A DNA stretch of 64,000 bases from Dysgonomonas sp. BGC7 (GCF_001261735.1 NZ_CVRP01000020.1:62001-126000); one strand, 5' to 3'; shown: positions 28,353-38,468, counted from the stretch's first letter. Made by a program: numbers and translations. Notes: a model not told the origin generated them from the sequence alone.

Positions 28353-29612
28353 TTATTTACTCAAACTATTGTATATATCTCTTACCTTTTGTCCTGCGTA
28401 CTCCCATTTTATATTGTCCACTTCTGCTTTTCCCTCTTTGCTGAGAAACTCAGACATGGCATCGTAAGTACAAATGGAATAAATAGCATCGGCCATTGCT
28501 TCCACGTCCCAGTAATCGGTTTTGATAGCTTTGCTTAGTATTTCGGCACAGCCCGATTGCTTCGATATAATTGTTGGTATATTACATTGCATTGCCTCCA
28601 ATGGAGATATTCCAAATGGTTCGGAAACTGATGGCATAACATATACATCGCTTCGTTTAAGCATTTCATAAACTTGCTTACCTTTGAGAAAGCCTGTAAA
28701 GTGGAATCGGTCAGAAATGCCTTTGCTGGCAGCCAGATTGATCATTTTTTCCATCATGTCACCACTCCCGGCCATCACAAAGCGTATGTGATTTGCTCTT
28801 TCGAGGACTCTGGCAGCAGCTTCAACGAAATATTCAGGGCCTTTTTGCATTGTTATTCTGCCAAGGAATGTAACTACTTTGTCTTTTGTCCCTTTTTCGG
28901 GATTTATAGCTACTATTTCAGGGCTTAGAGGTTCTACAGCATTGTGTACTGTTGTTACTTTTGCCGGATCCTGATGGTATTTTTCTATTACAGTTTGTCG
29001 GGTAAGGTTACTGACACATATAATATGATCTGCATAGTCCATTCCGTTCTTTTCCATCTGATATACTTGCGGGTTTACATTTCCCCGACTACGGTCAAAG
29101 TCGGTTGCATGAACATGTATTACCAATGGCTTACCCAGTATGTTTTTTGCATGTATGCCTGCCGGATATGTCAGCCAGTCGTGAGAGTGGATGATGTCAT
29201 AATCGTGTGTACGAGCTATCACTCCTGCCACAATCGAATAGTTATTTATCTCTTCGAGCAGGTTGTCGGGGTATTTTCCTGAAAATTCGATACATCCTAA
29301 ATCATTTGTATATAGATGTCTGAAATCTGCATAGATATGATCTCTCATGTTGTAATACTCCTGAGGATCCATATATTTAGAGAGCCTTTCACTCACATAG
29401 TCCCAGTTTACGTCTTTCCATACCACAGGCGTATTGCATGCTCCTATTATTTTAAGGAAGCTTTGATCTTCGTCACCCCACGGTTTTGGTATAACAAAAG
29501 TTATGTCCATATCGGGTTGTGTGGCCATACCTCTTGTCAGACCATAGCTGGCTGTGCCTAGTCCTCCCAGAATATGTGGAGGAAACTCCCATCCAAACAT
29601 TAATGCCTTCAT
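28353..29612 (-). CDS. GT4-type glycosyltransferase, probable glycogen synthase
   Basis: A 419-residue GT-B glycosyltransferase. The N-terminal donor loop reads FGWEFPPHILGGLGTASYGL, the IHSHDWLTYPAG motif follows near residue 140, and the C-terminal domain has FLGRITMQKGPEYF and SEPFGISPLEAMQCNIP (E-x7-E type). This form in Bacteroidota is encoded with GH57 and debranching enzyme genes and is thought to elongate glycogen. It lies between those two genes, 17 nt from GH57. Whether it uses UDP- or ADP-glucose cannot be told from sequence. Confidence 0.85.
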   Translation of the reverse strand: MKALMFGWEFPPHILGGLGTASYGLTRGMATQPDMDITFVIPKPWGDEDQSFLKIIGACNTPVVWKDVNWDYVSERLSKYMDPQEYYNMRDHIYADFRHLYTNDLGCIEFSGKYPDNLLEEINNYSIVAGVIARTHDYDIIHSHDWLTYPAGIHAKNILGKPLVIHVHATDFDRSRGNVNPQVYQMEKNGMDYADHIICVSNLTRQTVIEKYHQDPAKVTTVHNAVEPLSPEIVAINPEKGTKDKVVTFLGRITMQKGPEYFVEAAARVLERANHIRFVMAGSGDMMEKMINLAASKGISDRFHFTGFLKGKQVYEMLKRSDVYVMPSVSEPFGISPLEAMQCNIPTIISKQSGCAEILSKAIKTDYWDVEAMADAIYSICTYDAMSEFLSKEGKAEVDNIKWEYAGQKVRDIYNSLSK

Positions 29613-29713
29613 ATATTATTGTTTTTTAAGCATTAATAAAAAGAGAAATATCTGTTATTCTCATCTGTTTATCTCTATATAAATACATAAATACAAGTGA
29701 TTGCTCAGTGCGA

Positions 29714-31684
29714 CTAATACTCGTCAGCAATCGACTTTTGTAAATTTAAAGCACAAATAGTGCCTGCTACATTTATAGCATATGATATAGGTCCATGTCC
29801 GGAATACGGGATACTGCCATCATATACTGCCGACAGAGATCCTATACAATCGTTAGACATCTCTTCTTCTATACCTATAAGCAATCTGTCGAGAAAAGAA
29901 TATCCACTCCGTTGGAATATTTTCATATAAGCCTCCAGATATGGGGACAATAGCCATGGCCATGCAGAGCCGTTGTATGAGCTGTATACTCTATCGTTAA
30001 TGCTTCCCTCGTTACGTGGTCTGAAACCTATACTTTTGGGGCTCAGTGTGCGTATTCCTTTTGGTGTAAGCAACTCTTTCGTAATGATATCTATAACGGA
30101 TTTGCTCTGACGTTTGTCTAACAGGGGGTAGTCGCTTGCTATAGCCAACAGCATATTGGGTCTTACGCTCCAGTCTACAAAATTGCCCACGGCATAATCA
30201 TACAAGTACCCTCCATCATTAAGAAAGACATCGAGAAACGATACTTTTACTTTTTCGGCTAAAGATTCCATCTGTTCCTCCAAGAGAGAGTCTCCCGTAT
30301 GTCTTGCGATGTCTCTGTTAAACATTAAGGTGTTGTACCAAAAGGCATTTATTTCTACCAGACATCCTGTTCTGGGAGCTTTTACTTCGTTAGGACATTC
30401 GTCATTGTGCATCCAGCTGGGATATCCATAATGACTGTTTACACTTAATAGCCCATTGGTTAATGGAATAAGCTTAGGATGTTTGCCTTCGATAATGAAG
30501 GCTACTATTCTGCTTACGAGATTTGTATATTTAGTATAGAAACGTGTACTATCGTAGTCTGCATATTTCTTTAATGCCTTTGTAAGCCATAAGAGAACAT
30601 CTGCATTATCAATATCTTTCAGAAAGCCTGACAAGGGGAGTCCTTTCATAAAATTCTCGATGGTAGGACTTGCTGTATCTACAACCTGTTCGAAAGCATC
30701 GGATCGGTCGATACCTAAGGTAAGACCTGGGAGGGACATAAATTGTTCGCGGGAAGTAACCTTTCCGTATGGGTATCCGTTCAGTATATATAGTTCATCT
30801 GCTGTAGGGCGAAAATAAAACTGATGTCCCGAATTTTTGAGGCAGTTGTAGAATGAAGAACGTGGAGTCCTTTCTGCTATTCCCTCTTCAAACAACTCGA
30901 GTAATTTATCCGGTTCGGTTCTCTCTACATCGCTGGCTGAAAATATAATAGATTCGCCTTTGCTTATAGGTAGTTCAAAATAGCCGGGAACATATTGATC
31001 TTCTTTGTATGGTAAACCTGCTCTTTGATCTTCTTCATATTCTAGCCCTTTGTACCAGTTGGGAGTGAAAACGAAATCAACTTTTTTGCTAAATTGCATA
31101 AATAGTTCCGGATATCCACTATACATACACATACTGATACCATTTTCAACTTCTTTATATCCATGATCTGCTACAGAGTTTTCTTCGGTGAGCTGATTTA
31201 CTTCTCTGAATGCAAGAAAAGGTTTAAAACGCATAGTTGTCGGAGAATGTGCATCTAATAGGGTGTATCGTATAAAGATAGAGTTGCCTTTTAGTGAAAA
31301 CATCTTCTCTTTGGACAAAACTACACCTCCCACTCTGTATATGGTCTGAGGCAAAGATTCGCAGTTGAATTCCCTTATATACTTATGCCCCATCGGGCTG
31401 TAGTTGTTGTCATCATATTTGTGAATTCCCAGATTAAATTCGGCTCCATGTTGGATAACTGTTTCATCAAAGGATGATAAGAGTACGTGATTAGAATTGT
31501 CTAATTTTGGCACAGGCATGACCAGTAACCCATGCTGTTTGCGAGTGTTGCATTCTACAAGAGTAGTGCAGTGATAAGCTCCTCTGCGGTTTGTTCTCAA
31601 TATTTCACGCTTTAGCGAATATTCGAGGTTTACCATACGGCTCTTATCAAACTTTAAGTAAGTGTTTGTTTTATTATACTCCAT
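29714..31684 (-). CDS. Amylo-alpha-1,6-glucosidase (bacterial glycogen debranching enzyme)
   Basis: A 656-residue protein. The N-terminal beta domain (about residues 1-260, with RRGAYHCTTLVECNTRK) is of the bacterial GDE_N type. The C-terminal (alpha/alpha)6 GH133 domain has TGCLVEINAFWYNTLMF, DWSVRPNMLLAIASDYPLL and YNGSAWPWLLSPYLEAY. It removes alpha-1,6 branch points from glycogen. I chose ATG 31684 with AGGA 8 nt upstream; the longer reading from 31729 crosses a hairpin. It is first in the glycogen operon. Confidence 0.88.
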   Translation of the reverse strand: MEYNKTNTYLKFDKSRMVNLEYSLKREILRTNRRGAYHCTTLVECNTRKQHGLLVMPVPKLDNSNHVLLSSFDETVIQHGAEFNLGIHKYDDNNYSPMGHKYIREFNCESLPQTIYRVGGVVLSKEKMFSLKGNSIFIRYTLLDAHSPTTMRFKPFLAFREVNQLTEENSVADHGYKEVENGISMCMYSGYPELFMQFSKKVDFVFTPNWYKGLEYEEDQRAGLPYKEDQYVPGYFELPISKGESIIFSASDVERTEPDKLLELFEEGIAERTPRSSFYNCLKNSGHQFYFRPTADELYILNGYPYGKVTSREQFMSLPGLTLGIDRSDAFEQVVDTASPTIENFMKGLPLSGFLKDIDNADVLLWLTKALKKYADYDSTRFYTKYTNLVSRIVAFIIEGKHPKLIPLTNGLLSVNSHYGYPSWMHNDECPNEVKAPRTGCLVEINAFWYNTLMFNRDIARHTGDSLLEEQMESLAEKVKVSFLDVFLNDGGYLYDYAVGNFVDWSVRPNMLLAIASDYPLLDKRQSKSVIDIITKELLTPKGIRTLSPKSIGFRPRNEGSINDRVYSSYNGSAWPWLLSPYLEAYMKIFQRSGYSFLDRLLIGIEEEMSNDCIGSLSAVYDGSIPYSGHGPISYAINVAGTICALNLQKSIADEY

Positions 31685-31714
31685 ATCATTCCTGATAGTT
31701 ATACTGTTTATACA

Positions 31715-31748
31715 AAGCAGGATAATCACTATTGCTGTTATCCTGCTT
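31715..31748. promoter_or_regulatory. Inverted repeat ahead of the debranching enzyme gene
   Basis: AAGCAGGATAA (31715-31725) and its exact complement (31738-31748) with a 12-nt spacer lie 31-64 nt before the start codon. No T-run follows on either strand, so an operator or a leader hairpin is more likely than a terminator. Confidence 0.45.
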
Positions 31749-32052
31749 CTATTTCGTTTTTAAAGATAGTAAAAATGTTAAAAGAAACATTCAGCCTTAG
31801 GATGTTTATTAACATAAAGCAAGGTTGTTTTAGCAAAGTGATACTTTTTCGTATTGAGATTGCCGTATCTTTTTATTATTAACGTCAAATATATAGGAGG
31901 TGTTTCTTTTTAAAGATATTTTAATATCTTTTGTATACATGGTTTTAATATATCTTAATAAAGAATGCAGTATCTACTTGCTAAGTTATTTTTATATATT
32001 TGTAGTCCGAAGTCTGACTACATGTAATAATTTAAACAGAAAAAAGAAATAT

Positions 32053-33096
32053 ATGCTTTCATTTATAACCTGGGATGTAGATCCTGAAGCCTTTTCCCTG
32101 TTTGGTAGAGGAATCCGTTGGTACGGAATACTATGGGCAGCCGGGGTTCTTTGTACCTCTTTGGTGGTACAGAAAATGTATAAGTACGAAAAACTTCCCG
32201 AAAAATGGTTCGATACTTTATTTCTGTATGTATTGGTTGGACTTATTATCGGTGCCAGATTGGGGCATTGCCTTTTCTATGCACAAGACTATTATCTCTC
32301 AAACCCTATCGAAATATTGAAGGTCTGGGAAGGAGGCCTTGCCAGCCACGGAGGGGCTATTGGTATGGTTATTGGTATTTGTTTGTATTCGTTGAAGATA
32401 ACAAATAAGAAAATAAACTGGAAACACCTTATTATATCAGCCGTTGCCGGATTTGCATTAGGTGGTATTGCATACTATATTGGCGGTCTTATTATGGGTG
32501 GGATATCTTCCCTTACATTCGGAGAATTAGCTTTTATGGGGCTATGTATAGGTGTTTGTATCTCGATGGTTTATACTACTCACGAAACTTCGATAAAATC
32601 ATTAGACAGGCTGATTGTCGGGGTTGCAATAGGGGCAACATCGATCCGTTTAGGTAATCTTATGAATTCGGAAATATATGGAGGCCCTACCGACTTACCT
32701 TGGGGATTTAATTTTATAAGAGATCGCCATTGGCACGAAGCTATTTCGCAGGGAGGAGCAGGAGAATTACCTTGCCACCCGACACAAATATATGAAGCTG
32801 CTATCTATTTATTTATCTTTATTCTAGGCTTGTTCCTGTTCTATAAAACAAGTGCAAAAAATAAAACAGGGCTTATACTGGGAGTATCTCTGATTGGTAT
32901 ATTCTTATCAAGGTTCTGTATCGAATATATAAAAAATATACAAGAACCCTTCGAGTTGAATATGATTGCTACTATAGGTATGAATATGGGGCAGTTGTTG
33001 AGTTTACCTTTCGTTATCTGGGGAATATATTTGGTATGGAATGCTTTGAGAAAAAAGGATCCGACGCCGGATATGGAAAAAGTAAAGAATAAGTGA
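32053..33096 (+). CDS. lgt: Prolipoprotein diacylglyceryl transferase
   Basis: A 347-residue inner-membrane enzyme that transfers diacylglycerol to the lipobox cysteine of prolipoproteins. Conserved segments are GIRWYGILWAAG, GARLGHCLFYA, GLASHGGAIGMVIG, the Lgt signature RLGNLMNSEIYGGPTDLPWG, and CHPTQIYEA. An inserted hydrophobic stretch (about residues 110-165) makes it longer than the usual 270-300 residues, as seen in Bacteroidota. I chose ATG 32053; an upstream GTG at 31900 would add an AT-rich, non-conserved extension. A -7 box TATATTTG (31995-32002) and a short stem (32001-32022) precede it. Confidence 0.92.
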   Translation: MLSFITWDVDPEAFSLFGRGIRWYGILWAAGVLCTSLVVQKMYKYEKLPEKWFDTLFLYVLVGLIIGARLGHCLFYAQDYYLSNPIEILKVWEGGLASHGGAIGMVIGICLYSLKITNKKINWKHLIISAVAGFALGGIAYYIGGLIMGGISSLTFGELAFMGLCIGVCISMVYTTHETSIKSLDRLIVGVAIGATSIRLGNLMNSEIYGGPTDLPWGFNFIRDRHWHEAISQGGAGELPCHPTQIYEAAIYLFIFILGLFLFYKTSAKNKTGLILGVSLIGIFLSRFCIEYIKNIQEPFELNMIATIGMNMGQLLSLPFVIWGIYLVWNALRKKDPTPDMEKVKNK

Positions 33097-33112
33097 AACA
33101 ATTAAAAATAAT

Positions 33113-34315
33113 ATGTTAAGACCAATTCCAATAAAAGAAGATGTATATTATATCGGAGTAAACGACCGTACAAAGCATCTTTTTGAAAATCTGTGGCCTT
33201 TACCCAAAGGCGTATCTTACAATTCTTATCTTATCAAAGATGATAAAACAGCTCTGTTCGATACAGTAGATGTTTGTTATTCCGATGTCTTTTTCCACAA
33301 ACTGGAAATAGCTTTGGAGGGTAGACCATTGGATTATCTCATAATCAACCATATGGAACCTGATCATTCCGGTTCATTAGGTCTATTGAGAAGCCGCTTT
33401 CCTAATGTGGAAATTATAGGCAATAAACGTACTGCCGACATGGTGCAGGGTTTTTACGGTATCAAAGACGGAGTGAAAATTATAGATGACGGTGAAGAAC
33501 TTTCGCTGGGTAAGCATAAACTTGTTTTTTACCTTACTCCAATGGTGCACTGGCCTGAGACAATGATGACTTACGACACTACTCACAAAATCATATTTTC
33601 GGGAGATGCTTTCGGTACATTTGGAACACTTGATGGAGGTATAACTGATGCCCAGTTACATCCTGAGCGTTACTATGATGAGATGATACGTTATTATTCT
33701 AACGTCGTGGGTAAATTTGGGTCTCCGGTACAAAAAGCCCTTGAGAAACTAGGAGCATTGGAGATAAATTATATTTGTTCTACCCATGGTCCGGTATGGA
33801 CTATGCCCGATCAGATAAAGAAAGTTATCGGTATCTATGATAAGCTTAGCCGCTACGAAGGGGATGAGGGTGTAGTTATTGCTTATGGCAGTATGTATGG
33901 AAATACAGAGCAAATGGCTGAGACCGTAGCTTATGAACTTGCTCAGCAAGGAATAAAAGAAGTCATATTACATAATGTATCTAAGAGGTCTCATTCTTAT
34001 ATAATACGTGATATATTCAAATATAAAGGCTTGATGATAGGTTCGCCTACCTATAATAATAAGCTTTTTCCTGAGGTAGAATATTTGTTGTCGAAAGTTG
34101 AGGGACGGGATATGAAGCATCGTTACTTCAGTTATTTCGGTTCGTTCACTTGGGCAGGAGCAGCTGTTAAGCGATTGGCTCAGTTTGCTGTAGATACAAA
34201 ATTCGAAGTTGTGGGGGATCCTGTAGAAATGAAACAGGCCATGGGGCTCAATGCATATGATGCATGTATCTCTCTTGGTCGTGCAATGGCCGAAAGACTC
34301 AAACAGGATAGATAA
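33113..34315 (+). CDS. Flavodiiron protein (FprA-type A-flavoprotein)
   Basis: A 400-residue enzyme that reduces O2 (to water) or NO in anaerobes. The N-terminal metallo-beta-lactamase domain has the diiron ligands His80, Glu82, Asp84 and His85 in NHMEPDHSG, plus His in MVHWPETM and HGPVW. The C-terminal flavodoxin domain starts at about residue 252 with AYGSMYGNTEQMAE. It lies 16 nt after lgt in the same transcript and ends at a strong terminator. It probably protects an anaerobe or microaerophile from oxygen. Confidence 0.92.
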   Translation: MLRPIPIKEDVYYIGVNDRTKHLFENLWPLPKGVSYNSYLIKDDKTALFDTVDVCYSDVFFHKLEIALEGRPLDYLIINHMEPDHSGSLGLLRSRFPNVEIIGNKRTADMVQGFYGIKDGVKIIDDGEELSLGKHKLVFYLTPMVHWPETMMTYDTTHKIIFSGDAFGTFGTLDGGITDAQLHPERYYDEMIRYYSNVVGKFGSPVQKALEKLGALEINYICSTHGPVWTMPDQIKKVIGIYDKLSRYEGDEGVVIAYGSMYGNTEQMAETVAYELAQQGIKEVILHNVSKRSHSYIIRDIFKYKGLMIGSPTYNNKLFPEVEYLLSKVEGRDMKHRYFSYFGSFTWAGAAVKRLAQFAVDTKFEVVGDPVEMKQAMGLNAYDACISLGRAMAERLKQDR

Positions 34316-34342
34316 TATTAACTGATAAAATCTTAATATAGA

Positions 34343-34376
34343 AAATTGCAGTCTGATTAAGACTGCAATTTTTTTA
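34343..34376. terminator. Intrinsic terminator of the lgt/flavodiiron unit
   Basis: Twelve-nt perfect arms (34343-34354, 34360-34371) with a GATTA loop are followed by a T-run on the plus strand. The distal part overlaps the end of the convergent sulfatase gene. Confidence 0.85.
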
Positions 34377-36005
34377 TTCGAATTTTTCTAATATATCTAA
34401 GTATTTTTTATCTCCTACAAATCGCTCTTTTGGTGTGAATTGTTTAGAGAACAGGCTTCTTGAATCGTTGTAATCTATGTAATTTATTCCTGCCAGATCG
34501 GAAAGCGAATATATGAAGTCCTGAGTAGAGTAGGGACGTTCTTCATCAAAAATAAGATCGGAGCGCTTATTTAGATACGATGGCGAGAGCCAGACCATAA
34601 ATGGTATTTCGCACATAGTAGGAGATGCTTTTTCATAGGCATGCCCGGCAAATTCGCGATAGTCATATAGTTCCTCTGCATGATCTGAGAAGTATATCAT
34701 TGCAGCATCTTGTCCTTTAAGCTTCTTTAAAGACAAAATAATATTGTTTATTACATAGTCGTTATATAATACCGAATTGTCGTATTTGTCGATTGTCTTC
34801 TTTGCTTTCTCATCTCTAAAAGGTTTACTGGATACCAGATTGTCTTTTTTATGACTAAATTTTATATACTCTTTCGGGTATCTGAATTCGTATGCCATAT
34901 GGTTGCCGATAAGATGTATGAGTATCAGCCTGTTTTCTTTATTGTTTTCAGCTAATATCTTATCTAATACCGGTAGAACTATATCGTCATGCTGTTTGTA
35001 GACAGCTACATTATATTTCTTTTTGGCCAAAGTCAATAAAATATCATAACTCGATTTGCATTCTTCGCTGAACTCTTGATTGCTAATGAGATAAGTTTCG
35101 TATCCGGCTCTGTTGAAAAGCTCGTACAGGGATGGCTTCTCCGTAAAATAATCGGAATGTTCCCGTTCCAACATAGATAAAAGAGATCTCATTACCGGAA
35201 TCGTATGCACCTGAGGTGATACTACATCTTTATAGACTGTTATGCTGTCTTTGTACGTCGACAAGAGAGGAGTTGTTTGTCTCTGATAGCCATATAGTCC
35301 CATGTGGTGTTTGTTCAGCGATTCTCCTATCACTACTACGATAGTTCTGGGAACAGAATCCTGCTGGCTGTTGACTGTGTAATCTATCTGCTGACGTTCT
35401 CTTATAGCACTTTTTTCGTGGGTAGTGCGTATTTTATAAGATATGAACGTTTTATATATATTGATGAAATATACCGATCGTGATAGCCTGTTGAAGCTTA
35501 CAATGGAAAGTATAATTGCAATACTTAATATAAATAATGCTCTATGATTTTTTATCTTAAGGCGTTTAAATGATTTCATAGAACAAATCATAACAATAGG
35601 AATAGCGGCATATATAAGTACTCCGGCTATTACCCATACGCTTAAGTAATGAGCCACAAATTCCCTGCTTTCTTCGGGATTGGTCTCAAATAGGCTGGTC
35701 ACACTGTTTTGCTCGAGCAATACATGTGCAAAGAGTAGGTATGCTAGATATATAGAGCCCGGAATAATAGATAAAGTAAGTAAAACGGAATAAATAATTT
35801 TTTCAGATTTGGAACTAATAAAGAGGGATAAGATCCATATGGAAGCAAATAAAAGTCCGCAAACGATGAAAACGGCAATTTTATCAATGAAACTTAAATT
35901 CTCAGCTATAGGACTTAATATCGGAACCAACAGCAGGATGTAAAACAGGAAAAAAAATTGTAGTTTCTTTTTCTTTAGTATTTCTAATACTTCTTTCATA
36001 TACAA
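34374..36005 (-). CDS. Phosphoethanolamine transferase-like membrane sulfatase-fold enzyme
   Basis: A 543-residue protein with five N-terminal membrane segments (to about residue 195) and a periplasmic alkaline-phosphatase-fold domain. The nucleophile motif is VVVIGESLNKHHMGLYGYQR; a serine stands where EptA has threonine. FSDHAEELYD and GHAYEKASPTMCEIPFMVW hold the distal metal ligands. EptA/CptA-type enzymes add phosphoethanolamine to lipid A or core sugars and can change polymyxin sensitivity. The acceptor here is unknown. It is monocistronic, with a -7-like box at 36062-36069. Confidence 0.82.
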   Translation of the reverse strand: MYMKEVLEILKKKKLQFFFLFYILLLVPILSPIAENLSFIDKIAVFIVCGLLFASIWILSLFISSKSEKIIYSVLLTLSIIPGSIYLAYLLFAHVLLEQNSVTSLFETNPEESREFVAHYLSVWVIAGVLIYAAIPIVMICSMKSFKRLKIKNHRALFILSIAIILSIVSFNRLSRSVYFINIYKTFISYKIRTTHEKSAIRERQQIDYTVNSQQDSVPRTIVVVIGESLNKHHMGLYGYQRQTTPLLSTYKDSITVYKDVVSPQVHTIPVMRSLLSMLEREHSDYFTEKPSLYELFNRAGYETYLISNQEFSEECKSSYDILLTLAKKKYNVAVYKQHDDIVLPVLDKILAENNKENRLILIHLIGNHMAYEFRYPKEYIKFSHKKDNLVSSKPFRDEKAKKTIDKYDNSVLYNDYVINNIILSLKKLKGQDAAMIYFSDHAEELYDYREFAGHAYEKASPTMCEIPFMVWLSPSYLNKRSDLIFDEERPYSTQDFIYSLSDLAGINYIDYNDSRSLFSKQFTPKERFVGDKKYLDILEKFE

Positions 36006-36122
36006 GTTTGGTTCTTATTCTTTAGATAGATCCGGGATTATAAATAACATAGTTGAGGGTACAAATATAGTATTTTATTCTTATTTTTGATATTTAGAAT
36101 CTGAATGCTAATTTTGAGCATA

Positions 36123-37202
36123 ATGAATAAAAAGACACAAAGGAAATTGAGACGAAAAATTCCTCCACACAATTATCTATCTGTAAAAGCTTCTTATTTG
36201 GGAGATAAGGATATTCCCATGTCGGTGGAGTTGATTCAGTATGACTCCATGAGGCTGGATATAAAGAATATTTCACTGAAATCTCTTTCGTTACGCGATA
36301 GTATAGATAATACGAGGATCAATTGGTTTAAGATTACGGGGATATCGGATGTCGCTTTGGTGAGCCACATCTGTCAAGAATTGGGGCTGCACACATTCGA
36401 CGTAAAAGATATGTTGTCGGATCAGCAGGTCGTTAAGGTTGTTGCATACGAAAAAGTAACCTTTATCCTTTTATCGTCTTTTTATTCGGACGAGAGCAAA
36501 ACCGGACTTGATGATATGCAGGTTGCTTTTATTTTAGGAGATAATTTTGTTGTAAGTTTTCAGGAGGCAACCTATCCTGTTTTTGATGAAATAAAAACAG
36601 AGATAGAAGAAAATAATGCTCCTATAAGAAGGCAAGGTGCTGATTTTCTACTATACATTTTGCTGAATGCAGTCAATTATTCTAATGTCGGTATGGTTAT
36701 GGGCTTAGAAGAAAGACTGTCCGAAATAGAAGATCAATTGATAGAGGGTAATGGAACTGTCGATATGCTTCAGTTTCTTCATTCATGCAGAGTCGATTAT
36801 ATGCATATTAAGCGTTCTGTTATATCTTTACGTGAAGAGTATGTGAATCTTTTGCATAATACGAATAATCTGATAAAAGAAGGCAATGTTGTGTACTTCA
36901 ATGATTTTGACGACCGTATGCGTACAACTCTCGGTAACTTGTCTTCATTTCATGAGTCTTTATCCTCACTGTTGGATTTATACTATAACAATAATAATCT
37001 GCGGATGAATGAGATAATAAAAAGGCTTACTATTGTGTCCACCATATTCATTCCTCTTACTTTTATGGTAGGAGTGTGGGGTATGAATTTCAAGTTTATG
37101 CCCGAAATAGAATGGGAGTATGGGTATTTTGTATCATGGGTTATTCTTGGACTGATAGCATTGTGTACTTATTTGTGGATGAGGAAGCAAAGGTGGTTTT
37201 AA
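36123..37202 (+). CDS. corA: CorA-type magnesium/cobalt transporter
   Basis: A 359-residue channel subunit. The cytosolic N-terminal funnel domain (about residues 20-230) and the long stalk helix lead to two C-terminal membrane helices. The selectivity motif GMN is present in GVWGMNFKFMPE, with the mostly positive C terminus MRKQRWF. As a pentamer it takes up Mg2+ (and Co2+/Ni2+). I chose ATG 36123, which gives the basic N terminus MNKKTQRKLRRKIPP; the upstream in-frame start at 36105 is less likely. It is followed after 44 nt by a TPR gene. Confidence 0.93.
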   Translation: MNKKTQRKLRRKIPPHNYLSVKASYLGDKDIPMSVELIQYDSMRLDIKNISLKSLSLRDSIDNTRINWFKITGISDVALVSHICQELGLHTFDVKDMLSDQQVVKVVAYEKVTFILLSSFYSDESKTGLDDMQVAFILGDNFVVSFQEATYPVFDEIKTEIEENNAPIRRQGADFLLYILLNAVNYSNVGMVMGLEERLSEIEDQLIEGNGTVDMLQFLHSCRVDYMHIKRSVISLREEYVNLLHNTNNLIKEGNVVYFNDFDDRMRTTLGNLSSFHESLSSLLDLYYNNNNLRMNEIIKRLTIVSTIFIPLTFMVGVWGMNFKFMPEIEWEYGYFVSWVILGLIALCTYLWMRKQRWF

Positions 37203-37246
37203 TAAGATAAGAGACGAAAATATATAACACAAAACTAAATGCGACT

Positions 37247-38404
37247 ATGAAGAAATATTTTTACTTGCTGATGGTATTGGCCTTTTGCAATACTGTCAAT
37301 TTATATCCGGCTCAGGGCATCTCTGCGCTTAATCAGGTTGTAAAGCCTACTGATGAAATCGGAGAAATGTATCAGACTGAATTATATCAGGAAATACTGG
37401 ATAAGTACCTTCCTCAGCAGCGAAACTTATCTGCCGAAGAACTGTCTTATGTTTCATTGGCTTATTCACATCTGGGAGATTATGAAAAAGCTCTTTACTA
37501 TGCGGATTTGGCGATGAAGAAGGACTCTAAATCTAGCCGGGCGTATTATGCAAAAGCATTTGTGTATAATATATCCGAAGATAATACGAAAGCATTGGAT
37601 AACCTGAAGAAGGCAATAGAATTATCTCCTGCTAATTCTGAATTTTATACAGCTCTTGGAGATATATATTTTACACAAGAGAATTATAATGATGCTTTAG
37701 AAAATTTTCGAAAAGCTGTAAAGCAGAAAAAAGCATGTGAGAAGGCCTATTACATGATTGGTGCTACACATGCTAATATGAATAATATAAAGAATGCACT
37801 CGATACATTTTATGTGGCAAAATCCAGAATAGTAAAAGATAAGGAACTGTATGTTACTGTACTCTACAATATAGCAAAATTGGAATACGATTCAGAAAAT
37901 TACATGAAGGCTCATTCTGCTTATAGCGAATTGGTCGAATATTTTCCTGATGATTATTATTCACACGAAAAAATTGTAGAATGCTGTAATTCTGTTGGCG
38001 ATTTTAGCCACTCGGATGCCTCAAGAGCTAAGCTACAGGATGCTTATAAAAAAGAACTGCTAAAAAATACTCCTTTGTCGGACAAATTTTGTATCGGTAA
38101 TTTTACTATAGAAGATAAGGAAATAGTAGGTTATGAACGCTACGAAGAGCCCGCCGGTAAACCTTTCGTAAAATATATATATTATGTAACCAACGATAAA
38201 GGAAATGTTGAATCGACAATCAAGTTAGAATATATTCCTTCTTTAAAGGGGGAGATAAAAGGAAGTTATAAGCCTGTAATGGAAAAAGACGGAAGCCGTT
38301 ATACTTATGCTATGTTGTTTGATGAAAGTGTGAAGTATAGTACCTTGCAGCCATATATAGCCGATATAGTAAGTGGGGAAGTCGAGGTTGCATCTAAAGA
38401 ATAA
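37247..38404 (+). CDS. Secreted tetratricopeptide repeat protein
   Basis: A 385-residue protein with a signal peptide (KKYFYLLMVLAFCNTVNLYPA). TPR units run from about residue 60 to 250 (for example YVSLAYSHLGDYEKALYYAD, AYYAKAFVYNISEDNTKALD and FYTALGDIYFTQENYNDALE). The last 110 residues form a beta-rich domain of unknown type (KPFVKYIYYVTNDKGNVEST). It probably acts as a periplasmic protein-interaction scaffold; no partner is evident. The hairpin at 38424-38468 ends its transcript. Confidence 0.75.
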   Translation: MKKYFYLLMVLAFCNTVNLYPAQGISALNQVVKPTDEIGEMYQTELYQEILDKYLPQQRNLSAEELSYVSLAYSHLGDYEKALYYADLAMKKDSKSSRAYYAKAFVYNISEDNTKALDNLKKAIELSPANSEFYTALGDIYFTQENYNDALENFRKAVKQKKACEKAYYMIGATHANMNNIKNALDTFYVAKSRIVKDKELYVTVLYNIAKLEYDSENYMKAHSAYSELVEYFPDDYYSHEKIVECCNSVGDFSHSDASRAKLQDAYKKELLKNTPLSDKFCIGNFTIEDKEIVGYERYEEPAGKPFVKYIYYVTNDKGNVESTIKLEYIPSLKGEIKGSYKPVMEKDGSRYTYAMLFDESVKYSTLQPYIADIVSGEVEVASKE

Positions 38405-38423
38405 AGCCCTTAAGGTTTATTTG

Positions 38424-38468
38424 TAAAATAATGCCCGCAATATTTTGTTTCGGGCATTTTATTTTTCA
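38424..38468. terminator. Hairpin between TPR and MFS genes
   Basis: ATGCCCG and CGGGCAT arms with flanking A- and T-rich pairs frame a 15-nt loop and are followed by TTTTATTTTT. It lies between convergent genes and covers the MFS stop codon. Confidence 0.75.
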
